In this document: piece by piece, positions 1-8,307 of the stretch
Numbering within the stretch: the stretch's first letter is position 1
Layout of the letters: the number at the start of each line of letters is the position of its first letter
Source of the DNA: Deltaproteobacteria bacterium
GTDB lineage: Bacteria; Myxococcota_A; UBA9042; DTJE01
Assembly: GCA_029555025.1 (NCBI GenBank)
Contig: JAKPTZ010000098.1
Span: 1 to 53,155, forward strand
Reading direction: 5' to 3'
DNA: 53,155 nt
Program-made: the position numbers and the translations under genes
The notes under the pieces: generated by a model
The model's database searches: none
What the model saw: only the letters and a program-made list of their open reading frames with translations
Told to the model about the DNA's origin: nothing

Positions 1-6
1 AGATAA

Positions 7-23
7 CGGACAGTGTCAGTCCG
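7..23 (-). terminator. Possible weak terminator hairpin of the Cys-repeat gene
   Basis: A 5-bp perfect stem (CGGAC / GTCCG) with a 7-nt loop lies about 50 bases past the stop codon at 72. On the minus strand it is followed by TTATCT. There is no proper U-tract, so it may be only a chance hairpin. Confidence 0.25.
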
Positions 24-71
24 GAACAGAAAGATCGCGGCTGGACCTGTGAACGGTTGCTGGATCAGAAG

Positions 72-3000
72 TCACGCCCGGCGGCGCAGGCGCAGGACAA
101 ACGCGGCAAGGGCAAGCAGCAGCAGAGCCGGCATCATGGACAGCGGGCTCGAGCCGGCCGAGCAGCCGCCCTTGCCACCTCCGGTGACGGTGTCTTCGAC
201 GTTTCCGGTGTCGCCCTCGATCTGGTCGGGGGCGTCGCCAGCGGCGGTGTCCGGCTGGGAAAGATCCCGGCCGGCATCGGCAACCGCGTCCACAACCGAA
301 TCGGCAACCGAATCCGGCGCCACCACGGCGTCTTCGCCGCCCTCGTCGCCAATCGCAACGTCCGCCGCGTCCCCGGCATCGTCCGCAACCGTTGCCTCGT
401 CGCCCTCTTCCACCATCTCGGGCACCGGTTCGACATCGACCGCCACGCACGCCGCGCCTTCAAGCACTGTGCCGTCGGGGCAGCACCCTTCTCCTTCAAG
501 GCAGCCGTTTGCGCACGTCTCGACGTTCATGATTCCGCCGCACGAGTCGTACTCAATCAGCGTGTTCCCGTCGCATACGGACGGCGACTCGGGCTCGGTG
601 CACTTGCACCAGCCGGCGTCCGGCCAGCACATCGTCGGGTATTCGCCGACCGCCTGACACGTCCAGCCCTCGTCGCACGCATCGGTTGCGCAAGACGTCA
701 CGCAGAAGGTTCCCTGCCCCACCGTCACGCACCTGGCATCGGCCAGCCCGCAGTCCCCGTCGGTTTCGCAGGCACGGCACCCGACCGGCGAGCACCACCC
801 GGACTCGCACGTCTCGTCGGCCGGGCAGGGGCGGGATTCATGGCAGCAGCCGGCAATGATTTCGTGCGTGCACCCGACATCCAGGCTGCAGCCGTCGGTC
901 GTGCACGCGTCGTCGTCGGTGCAGTCCTTGGCGGTCACGTAACACGCACCATCGATGCACTTCGCGTCGGCGCAAAGATTGCCACCCTGGCAGTCTCCGG
1001 TGTTGTTCGAATACTGGCACCCGGCGACCGGGTCGCACGCATCGTCGGTGCAGACATTTTCGTCGTCACAGTCAAGGAAGGCCACGCCGGTGCAGGCGCC
1101 CATCAGGCAAGCGTCCTGCAGGGTACAGACGTCGCCGTCGTCACATTCCATTGAGTTGAAGGCAAAAGTGCAGCCGGTCGAACTGTCGCACGAATCGTCG
1201 GTGCAGACGTTGTCATCGTCGCAAACGAGCGTGGCACCGGATACGCATGCGCCCATTGAGCATGCGTCACCATCCGTGCACATGTCGCCGTCCTCGCACG
1301 CGGCATTGTTGAATTCGTACATGCATCCCATGGAAGGATCGCATCTGTCGGTCGTGCACACGTCGTGGTCGTCGCAATCGAGCGCAGGCCGGCCGGTACA
1401 GACGCCATCAACGCAAGTATCGTCCGTGGTGCAGATGCTTTCGTCGTCGCAGGGCCCGGTTGCCGGAACGTTGACACACCCGACAGCGGGATCGCAGGAA
1501 TCTTCGGTACATTCGTTTCCGTCGTCGCAATCGGCTGCAGGCCCGGCCGTACATGAACCCTTCGAGCACTTGTCCGGGGTCGTGCACAGGTTACCGTCCT
1601 CACAAGGGCCGGTCGTGTTCACATGCACGCAACCCAGCGTCGGTGAACAGGAATCGTTGGTGCATACGTTAAGGTCGTTGCAGTCAACCGGCGGCCCGCT
1701 GACGCAAACCCCTTCAGCACACGTATCCGGACCGGTGCAAAGCGTGCCATCCTCGCAGACGCCCGTGTTGTTGACATGGAAACACCCGGACACGGGATCG
1801 CAACCGTCATCGGTGCAGACGTTGCCGTCGTCGCAGTCCAGCGGAAGCACGCCGGCACATAACCCGCCGGCGCAAACATCCCCGACGGTGCACGCATCCC
1901 CGTCGTCGCATGAATCCGTGGTGGCGACAAATACGCAGCCTGTGGCCGAATCGCATGAATCGGCCGTACAGAAGTTGCCGTCGTCGCACACGACCGCGAC
2001 TCCCCCGGAGCATGTGCCGTCCGCGCAGTTCTCATCGACCGTACAGGCATCTCCGTCGTCACACGCGCCGGTGGTCACCGAATGCAGGCAACCGCTGACA
2101 GGGTCGCAACTGTCGATGGTGCATCGATCACCATCGCTGCAATCAATGGACGGACCGCCGACGCAGGATCCTGCCGAACATGCGTCGCTTCCGGTGCATG
2201 CATTGCCGTCGTCGCAGACGGCCGTGTTGTACTCATGGTAACAACCGGTCGCCCCATGGCAGAGGTCGGTGGTGCAGACATCGCCGTCATCGCAACTGAT
2301 GGTCATGTTCAGACAGGCGCCGGTAACCGGCTCGCACGAATCGGCCGTGCAAAGGTTCATGTCGTCGCAGGTCTTCCGTGAAAAGACGCAATTCCCATTC
2401 TCCAGGTTGCAGGAATCGACCGTGCACGGATCCATGTCGTTGCAAACCTTCGGGGTGAAAACGCAACCGGTCGATACATTGCAGGAGTCAATCGTGCAGT
2501 GATTGCCGTCGTCGCAGATGGTCGGCGCCCCGCTCGTGCACTTGCCTGCCGCGCACAAGTCGCCGGTAGTGCATGCGTTACCATCGCTGCACCCAAGGGT
2601 GTTATTCGTATAAACGCACTGCCTGGTCACCAAATCGCATCCATCGTTCGTGCAGGGATTGCCATCGTCGCAATCGTTGCCTGCGCCCCCGACACAAACA
2701 CCGCCGACGCAGGTATCGTTGCCGGTGCACAGATCCCCGTCGTTGCAGGGCGCCGTTATGAATTCGTATGAACATCCGGTCATCGGATCGCACAGATCCC
2801 TGGTGCACGGATTGTTGTCTTCGCAATACGTGGTGGTGGCCTTGTTCTGGCAACCGGCGACAGGATCGCAGACGTCGTCGGTGCAGAAATTTCCGTCGTT
2901 GCAATCAAGAATGGTCGAACCTGGCACGCACACGCCGCTGACGCAAGTATCGCCCATGGTGCAGACGCTGTTGTCGCTGCAAGGTCCCGGCTTGTTGGAA

Positions 3001-3353
3001 TGAATGCAACCGTATCCGTTCAAACAGGAATCCGTGGTGCACACATTGTTGTCGTCACACGTGTTCTGACTTGTTCCAAGGCACATCCCGTCGATGCACC
3101 TGTCGCCGATCGAACATATATTGCCATCGTCGCACGGGCCCTCGATCGCGTTGCAGCCGTCGCAGCAGTCGGACGGGAAATCACACACACAGGCGGCTTC
3201 AACTGGAACCGGCTCCATGTCGCTTGACTGGGACATCCCGCCCGCGGACTCGCCGGCCCCCGTCAAGGACGAACCGACCGACGGCGAACCAGGCCCCCCG
3301 CAACCGCAAATGACAAGCGCGAACGCAACCAGAACCTTCGAAAATCCCTTCAT
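72..3353 (-). CDS. Giant Cys-rich repeat surface lipoprotein with MYXO-CTERM-like tail
   Basis: Predicted 1,093-aa exported surface protein. The N-terminus is a signal peptide ending in a lipobox-like ICGC. Most of the chain is about 30 repeats built on DDGNxCTxDxCDxxxGC. Two repeat subtypes alternate: one carries CTxDxCDPxxGC, the other CTxxDxCxxGxC. A Cys-rich non-repeat region follows, then an Asp/Ala/Val-rich stalk. The C-terminus has GGCSAGSS, a hydrophobic helix and RLRRR, which matches the layout of MYXO-CTERM sorting tails (invariant Cys, helix, Arg cluster). The repeats resemble the disulfide-rich Asp/Asn repeats common in Myxococcota secreted proteins, possibly calcium-binding; the function is unknown. 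I place the start at the ATG at 3353 and not at 3374, because the best promoter would start transcription close to 3374. Having both a lipobox and a C-terminal sorting tail is unusual. Confidence 0.85.
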   Translation of the reverse strand: MKGFSKVLVAFALVICGCGGPGSPSVGSSLTGAGESAGGMSQSSDMEPVPVEAACVCDFPSDCCDGCNAIEGPCDDGNICSIGDRCIDGMCLGTSQNTCDDNNVCTTDSCLNGYGCIHSNKPGPCSDNSVCTMGDTCVSGVCVPGSTILDCNDGNFCTDDVCDPVAGCQNKATTTYCEDNNPCTRDLCDPMTGCSYEFITAPCNDGDLCTGNDTCVGGVCVGGAGNDCDDGNPCTNDGCDLVTRQCVYTNNTLGCSDGNACTTGDLCAAGKCTSGAPTICDDGNHCTIDSCNVSTGCVFTPKVCNDMDPCTVDSCNLENGNCVFSRKTCDDMNLCTADSCEPVTGACLNMTISCDDGDVCTTDLCHGATGCYHEYNTAVCDDGNACTGSDACSAGSCVGGPSIDCSDGDRCTIDSCDPVSGCLHSVTTGACDDGDACTVDENCADGTCSGGVAVVCDDGNFCTADSCDSATGCVFVATTDSCDDGDACTVGDVCAGGLCAGVLPLDCDDGNVCTDDGCDPVSGCFHVNNTGVCEDGTLCTGPDTCAEGVCVSGPPVDCNDLNVCTNDSCSPTLGCVHVNTTGPCEDGNLCTTPDKCSKGSCTAGPAADCDDGNECTEDSCDPAVGCVNVPATGPCDDESICTTDDTCVDGVCTGRPALDCDDHDVCTTDRCDPSMGCMYEFNNAACEDGDMCTDGDACSMGACVSGATLVCDDDNVCTDDSCDSSTGCTFAFNSMECDDGDVCTLQDACLMGACTGVAFLDCDDENVCTDDACDPVAGCQYSNNTGDCQGGNLCADAKCIDGACYVTAKDCTDDDACTTDGCSLDVGCTHEIIAGCCHESRPCPADETCESGWCSPVGCRACETDGDCGLADARCVTVGQGTFCVTSCATDACDEGWTCQAVGEYPTMCWPDAGWCKCTEPESPSVCDGNTLIEYDSCGGIMNVETCANGCLEGEGCCPDGTVLEGAACVAVDVEPVPEMVEEGDEATVADDAGDAADVAIGDEGGEDAVVAPDSVADSVVDAVADAGRDLSQPDTAAGDAPDQIEGDTGNVEDTVTGGGKGGCSAGSSPLSMMPALLLLALAAFVLRLRRRA

Positions 3354-3380
3354 CGGAACCCCCATGGGATACACCCGGGC

Positions 3381-3409
3381 AGAATATGCAATTACCGTTG
3401 ACAGTCAAC
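3381..3409 (-). promoter_or_regulatory. Sigma70-like promoter overlapped by a perfect palindrome
   Basis: On the minus strand TTGACT (3403-3408) and TATTCT (3381-3386) are separated by 16 bases, a good sigma70-type match. Transcription would begin near 3374, which favours the downstream ATG at 3353 for the Cys-repeat gene. The -35 box lies inside GTTGAC-A-GTCAAC (3397-3409), a perfect 6+6 palindrome around one base, placed where a repressor or activator would act. Confidence 0.5.
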
Positions 3410-3530
3410 ATGTAATGAAGACGCAGGCAGATTCGTGGGCGACTTGGGGCGGGCTTTGCCGGATGTGCCAGACGATTGCCGCGGCCCGCTTTCCGGGATA
3501 ACCTTCCGCAGTTCGTCGATGGTTTGGATC

Positions 3531-4151
3531 ATGCTTCGTGAATTCGCGGTCGTGATGGTCGTCCTGCTGATGACCTCTTCGGCCGTCAGGTACATCTGGC
3601 AGATACGGCGCCGGCAGATTGAACCGGCGACCAGCACTTGGATAATTTTTCTGGCCGGGACGGCGCTTTCGTTCATCACTTACATGCTTGCCGAAGACCG
3701 TGACTTCGAAACAGGCATCCTGAACACGATGGATGTCCTGGAGGTCAGCAGCATCCTGGTAGCCGTCCTGATATGGGCCAATCCCGGCGGCGTCAGATTC
3801 AGCCGTTTTGAAAAGTGGTACCTGGCCGGAATCGGCCTGATAATCGTTTACGGCCTGGTTTTCGGTGATGCCTGGGGTTCAAACCTGTTCGTCCAGGGAC
3901 TGATCACCGCCGGCTACATCCCATCCGTCTTCAAGGTAATCACCAGCCGACGCAACACCGAATCGTTCCTTGCCTGGACTTTCAGCCTGTTCGCCGGTCT
4001 TTTCGCCCTGATTCCGGCCTTCTTCGACGGCAACACCCTGGCCATCGTGTATTCGGTCAGGACGGTTGTCCTTGTCGGCAGTTTTCTTTCCCTGATGGCT
4101 TACTTCCAGTTCGTGTATCCTTCCAGAAGAAAGAACCTGGAAAAATCATGA
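3531..4151 (+). CDS. PQ-loop/SWEET-like seven-helix membrane protein
   Basis: Predicted 206-aa inner-membrane protein. I see about seven hydrophobic segments, the first starting directly at the N-terminus. Two loops look alike: a basic turn followed by TSTW (RRRQIEPATSTW), and IPSVFKV followed by a basic turn and SFLAW. This recalls the P-x-x-x-K...S...W pattern of PQ-loop (SWEET/SemiSWEET, MtN3) half-repeats, and seven helices fits two three-helix bundles joined by a linker helix. No substrate can be assigned. ATGs at 3519 and 3531 are both possible; the second begins right at the first helix. The stop overlaps the next start as ATGA, suggesting translational coupling with the lipoprotein that follows. 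Confidence 0.65.
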   Translation: MLREFAVVMVVLLMTSSAVRYIWQIRRRQIEPATSTWIIFLAGTALSFITYMLAEDRDFETGILNTMDVLEVSSILVAVLIWANPGGVRFSRFEKWYLAGIGLIIVYGLVFGDAWGSNLFVQGLITAGYIPSVFKVITSRRNTESFLAWTFSLFAGLFALIPAFFDGNTLAIVYSVRTVVLVGSFLSLMAYFQFVYPSRRKNLEKS

Positions 4152-5152
4152 CATCATCGGGAAGCGTCCTGTGGTGGCGGGCGGCGGTGGCCGTCGCGTT
4201 CCTGGCGGCTGGGTGCGGGGAAGCCCTGCCGGCCGGCAACGATATCGTCATCATCCGTCCCGACACCGGGGCATCAGCCGATCCGGGAACAGATGATTCG
4301 GCCGAACCGGATGCGGCCGCATCGGATGCGACGGTTCGGGATGACGCCGGCGTCATTGATGACGCGCCGGAAATTTTCGTGACCGACCTTTCCGGGACGG
4401 ACGTTTCCAGATGGGAATGCGATGAAGATGAGGACTGTCCCCAGTCGGGAAAGACCTGTGAATGGGTCGCCTGCCACCCGGTCGATCACAAATGCTACCA
4501 GGCCAACAGTTACAAATCCGGCGACATGTGCGATGAAGGCTGGCCGTGCCGCAAGGATGGCCACTGCCAGGGCGGCGCCTGCGTCTATTCATACGTCGAT
4601 TGCGCGGACTGCGGGGATCACGTCTGCTTCGACTCGGGGGAAAACTGCCGCGACTGCCCGCAGGATTGTGGCGATTGCCCGCAGACCGACACCGACTGCG
4701 GGGATCTTACCGATAACGACGTTGACGGCATGACCGACTGCGAAGACACCGATGACTGCGGGCAGGATCCGCGCTGCTCGAAAAAGACGTGCAAGGACTT
4801 TCCGGAAGCATCCCTGACCTGCGGGCAGGAAGTCGAACTGTGGATGTCCAGCAGCCCATTCCTGGATGAAGAGGAACTCTGCGGGTTCAAGGTCGGCTAC
4901 TTCGTCGGACTTTATGAATTCGTCCCCGAACTTGGCGTGCAGGCCAGGGTCAGGATCACCCTTCAGGATACGAAGGAAAACGTCAGGTACTTCGTGCTTG
5001 AAGGCGCATGCAATGAAAACAACTGCATCCAGTCAAGCGACGCGCGCGTTTCAAAGACTTTCACCGCGAATCGCGGCTGGCATTACTTCATAGTGGTTGA
5101 GGAAATCGATACGGTGTTCGGGGACGCGACCATCAGGATCGAATGCCAGTAG
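4148..5152 (+). CDS. Cys-rich lipoprotein coupled to the PQ-loop-like protein
   Basis: Predicted 334-aa lipoprotein of unknown function. The signal peptide is hydrophobic and ends in AAGCGE (Cys at about 23). Next comes an Asp/Ala-rich linker of about 60 residues, then a Cys-dense central part containing CxDSGENCRDCPQDCGDC and further CxDxxDxD patterns that look like disulfide-linked or calcium-binding loops. The last ~120 residues have few Cys and look like a compact beta-rich domain. The start ATG overlaps the upstream stop by four bases, so the membrane protein and this lipoprotein are probably made together and may work together at the envelope. No catalytic motif was recognised. Confidence 0.75.
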   Translation: MTSSGSVLWWRAAVAVAFLAAGCGEALPAGNDIVIIRPDTGASADPGTDDSAEPDAAASDATVRDDAGVIDDAPEIFVTDLSGTDVSRWECDEDEDCPQSGKTCEWVACHPVDHKCYQANSYKSGDMCDEGWPCRKDGHCQGGACVYSYVDCADCGDHVCFDSGENCRDCPQDCGDCPQTDTDCGDLTDNDVDGMTDCEDTDDCGQDPRCSKKTCKDFPEASLTCGQEVELWMSSSPFLDEEELCGFKVGYFVGLYEFVPELGVQARVRITLQDTKENVRYFVLEGACNENNCIQSSDARVSKTFTANRGWHYFIVVEEIDTVFGDATIRIECQ

Positions 5153-5153
5153 T

Positions 5154-6326
<1,173 letters not shown>

Positions 6327-6332
6327 TTTTTG

Positions 6333-6384
6333 CTCCTGTGTCCCCGTATGTTTCGTTCGCGCGACCGGCTCGGGGACTCACGAG
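6333..6384 (-). promoter_or_regulatory. metK leader: SD and two competing hairpins
   Basis: Just upstream of the metK SD (6333-6337) the minus-strand RNA can form a 7-bp stem, GTCCCCG (6371-6377) with CGGGGAC (6340-6346), around a 24-nt loop. An alternative stem, GCTCG (6380-6384) with CGAGC (6367-6371), shares bases with it, so the two are mutually exclusive. This could be the expression platform of the element just upstream; whether they really switch is inference. Confidence 0.4.
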
Positions 6385-6390
6385 CGGCGA

Positions 6391-6443
6391 CGCTTTAGCA
6401 GCATTTCTATCCCGCCCGCAAGTTGTTGCATTAAAACGGCGGC
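6391..6443 (-). promoter_or_regulatory. Candidate SAM-II-like riboswitch in the metK leader
   Basis: The minus-strand RNA has the order of parts expected of a SAM-II (SAM-alpha) or SAM-V H-type pseudoknot. P1 is CCGCC (6438-6442) paired with GGCGG (6412-6416). Between them are a GUUUUAA loop (6431-6437) and UUGC (6418-6421). After P1 comes the A-rich GAUAGAAAU (6403-6411), then GCUGCUAAAGCG (6391-6402), which contains the GCUAAA core. UGC (6428-6430) can pair with GCG (6391-6393) to close the pseudoknot. The weak point is the other P2 part, UUGC with GCUG, which has one U-U mismatch. Lying directly before metK and at the predicted RNA 5' end supports the call. A covariance-model search would decide it. 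Confidence 0.5.
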
Positions 6444-6450
6444 TGGGCCG

Positions 6451-6480
6451 ATGTTACTGCACACCGGGACAAAAATGCAA
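6451..6480 (-). promoter_or_regulatory. Putative metK promoter
   Basis: On the minus strand TTGCAT (6475-6480) and TAACAT (6451-6456) are 18 bases apart. Transcription would begin near 6444, at the first base of the candidate riboswitch, leaving a leader of about 117 bases. Confidence 0.45.
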
Positions 6481-6499
6481 ACACCACGGCGACCTCCTC

Positions 6500-6527
6500 T
6501 TGACACATATCAAAAACGATACATATT
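6500..6527 (+). promoter_or_regulatory. Promoter and possible ArsR operator of the arsR-trx-trxB operon
   Basis: TTGACA (6500-6505) and CATATT (6522-6527) are 16 bases apart, a good sigma70-type promoter. The spacer contains TATC-N6-GATA (6508-6521), a short AT-rich inverted repeat of the kind ArsR/SmtB repressors bind. Binding there would block RNA polymerase, giving autorepression by the first gene. Confidence 0.55.
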
Positions 6528-6555
6528 CAATCCCGGCTGACGAATGGAGCCGGAA

Positions 6556-6894
6556 ATGAAGGACCAGGACAGGCAGTGGATGTCGGTTGCCCTTGCAGGC
6601 GTGCTTTCGAACCGCATGCGGATGTCGATTGTCTCGCACCTGCAAAACGGCCCGTGCACCGTCCTGAAGCTTTGCGAGGCAGTCGGGCTTTCCCAGGCCG
6701 TCGTTTCAAAGCAGCTTGGCATCCTTCGCGATTCCGGTCTTCTGATCTGCCGGCCGCAGGGCCGCGTGCGCGAATACGCACTGCAGGATCCGTATGGAAT
6801 TGCGCGGCTGCTGGAAGCCATGGACGGGGCGGCCCAGGTTGCGTCGAAGAACGCCCTGAACTGCCGGAAGATGGACGAATCGTCCAGTAATTGA
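6556..6894 (+). CDS. ArsR/SmtB-family transcriptional regulator
   Basis: Predicted 112-aa winged-helix DNA-binding regulator. The order LSNRMRMSIVSHL, LCEAVGLSQAVVSKQLGILRDSGLL and GRVREYAL matches the ArsR fold (recognition helix SQAVVSKQL, beta-wing GRVREY). The classic alpha3 metal site CxC is absent; scattered Cys at about 34, 40 and 70 could serve metal or redox sensing, but this is inference. I prefer the ATG at 6556 over 6544 because GGAG (6546-6549) lies six bases before it. It heads an operon with a thioredoxin-like protein and a thioredoxin reductase, so it probably senses a thiol-oxidising, sulfur or metalloid stress. Confidence 0.9.
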   Translation: MKDQDRQWMSVALAGVLSNRMRMSIVSHLQNGPCTVLKLCEAVGLSQAVVSKQLGILRDSGLLICRPQGRVREYALQDPYGIARLLEAMDGAAQVASKNALNCRKMDESSSN

Positions 6895-6905
6895 AGGAGG
6901 ACACG

Positions 6906-7250
6906 ATGCTTGATACCAACCTGAAACACATTGATTCCGTGGAGAAGTTCAACGATCTGGTGAAAAGCGGCAGGAAGGCCGCCATCGTATGCGGCAGGAT
7001 GGGCCCGATGTGCATCCCGGTCTATGGGGTGATGGAATCACTTGAAGCAAAATATCCGGACGTCGAATTTTTCGACATGGAATTCGACAGCCCGATCGGG
7101 ATGAAGACGATACGCAGCCTTCCGGAAACCAGGTCGTTCAACGGGCTGCCCTTCACCGTGTATCTTCGCGACGGGAAGGTCGTGGCCGCCACATCCAGCA
7201 TCCAGTCGAAGGCCCAGGTAAAGGCAATCCTTGACGAGAAACTGGTTTAG
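6906..7250 (+). CDS. Atypical thioredoxin-fold protein lacking the CGPC motif
   Basis: Predicted 114-aa cytoplasmic thioredoxin-fold protein. The fold is indicated by the AAIV strand, YGVMESLEAKYPDVEFFDMEFDS, the cis-Pro segment GLPFTVYLRDGK and the C-terminal helix. Where thioredoxin has WCGPCK this protein has RMGPMC (residues 31-36). The nucleophilic Cys is a Met, the second Cys is displaced by one position (C36), and another Cys lies just before (C29), giving C-x6-C. It may exchange electrons through the C29/C36 pair or not be a classical disulfide reductase. The start is the ATG at 6906, preceded by AAGGAGG (6894-6900) overlapping the end of arsR; the ORF could open at an upstream TTG, but the SD argues against that. 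Confidence 0.85.
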   Translation: MLDTNLKHIDSVEKFNDLVKSGRKAAIVCGRMGPMCIPVYGVMESLEAKYPDVEFFDMEFDSPIGMKTIRSLPETRSFNGLPFTVYLRDGKVVAATSSIQSKAQVKAILDEKLV

Positions 7251-7256
7251 GGTGGC

Positions 7257-8195
7257 ATGATGAACGAACGTTTTGACGCGATCGTGATGGGTGGCGGGCC
7301 CGCTGGATTGACGGCGGCGATTTACCTGGCCAGGGCCAGGCTGAAGACCCTGGTGGTTGACAACGCGACCATCGGCGGCCAGACGAACCTGACCCATGAG
7401 GTGGCCAACTATCCTGGCGTCCTGAACGTTTCCGGTGCCGGACTGGCCCGAATCATGAAAAGCCAGGCCACATCCTTCGGCGCCAGGATCATCGGCCACG
7501 CCGACATTATCGACTTTGACCTTTCCGGCCCGGAAAAGCGAATCGAAATCGATGACGAAGGCGTGTTCACCGCGCCGGTGGTCGTCCTGGCAACCGGCGG
7601 CGTGCCCAGGACTCTTGGCCTTGAATCCGAGTCCCGCTTCAAGGGCCGCGGAATTTCATACTGCGCGACGTGCGACGGGGACTTCTTCACCGGAAAGGAA
7701 ATCGTGGTCATCGGCGGGGGCAACTCCGCACTGGAAGAGGCGGTTTCCCTGACGAAATACGCCACAAAGGTAACCATAGTTCATGAATTCGACCACTTCC
7801 AGGCCCATCCCTGGGCGGTCGAGGAAGCGCGGAAAAACCCCGCGATATCTTTCATGATGAATCAACGTGTCGATGGCTTTGCCGGTGGTGAAAAACTGGA
7901 AGGAGTCATCACGACGGACAAGACAACCGGCGCGACCGTGACGATCCCTGCCGAAGGTGCGTTCCTGTTCATCGGATACACACCGAACACGGCCTGGCTG
8001 AAAGGACAGGTCACATTAAACGAACGCGGGGAAATCCCGGTGGACGAATCCCTGGCGACAAACATTCCCGGCGTTTTCGCTGCCGGCGACGCCCGCGTCA
8101 AGAGGTACCGCCAGATTACGACGGCAGTTGCGGACGGCACGATTGCCGCTCTTGCGGCCGCCGACTACCTCGCACGCAACCAGATACAGGCATGA
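7257..8195 (+). CDS. trxB: Thioredoxin reductase-like flavoprotein
   Basis: Predicted 312-aa FAD-dependent pyridine-nucleotide disulfide oxidoreductase of the low-Mr thioredoxin reductase type. It shows the FAD motif GGGPAG (12-17), the redox-active CATC (C136, C139), the nucleotide-binding GGGNSA (153-158) and the C-terminal FAD motif GVFAAGDAR. Where NADPH-specific enzymes carry HRRDxFRA, this protein has HEFDHFQA (176-183), so the Arg residues that hold the NADPH 2'-phosphate are missing. It probably prefers NADH or another donor. It lies six bases after the atypical thioredoxin gene and is its likely partner. ATG codons at 7257 and 7260 are both possible. Confidence 0.93.
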   Translation: MMNERFDAIVMGGGPAGLTAAIYLARARLKTLVVDNATIGGQTNLTHEVANYPGVLNVSGAGLARIMKSQATSFGARIIGHADIIDFDLSGPEKRIEIDDEGVFTAPVVVLATGGVPRTLGLESESRFKGRGISYCATCDGDFFTGKEIVVIGGGNSALEEAVSLTKYATKVTIVHEFDHFQAHPWAVEEARKNPAISFMMNQRVDGFAGGEKLEGVITTDKTTGATVTIPAEGAFLFIGYTPNTAWLKGQVTLNERGEIPVDESLATNIPGVFAAGDARVKRYRQITTAVADGTIAALAAADYLARNQIQA

Positions 8196-8307
8196 CGGAT
8201 TAAGGCAGCGTCGGGACTCGCTTACCCCAACTCTGATTCCGGCTCGCACAACACCCTGGGATTACCGCGATTTCCTGTGTGCCAAACGATTCGATCGGCA
8301 GGGGAAT

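Noticed and set aside
955..2241. 428-codon plus-strand ORF with Ser/His/Gln repeats
   Set aside because: The repeats are the mirror image of the Cys repeats on the minus strand, which has a signal peptide and promoter.
72..3353. Reading the repeated segment as a CRISPR array or DNA satellite
   Set aside because: The repeats are in-frame protein repeats with variable codons and no constant spacer length.
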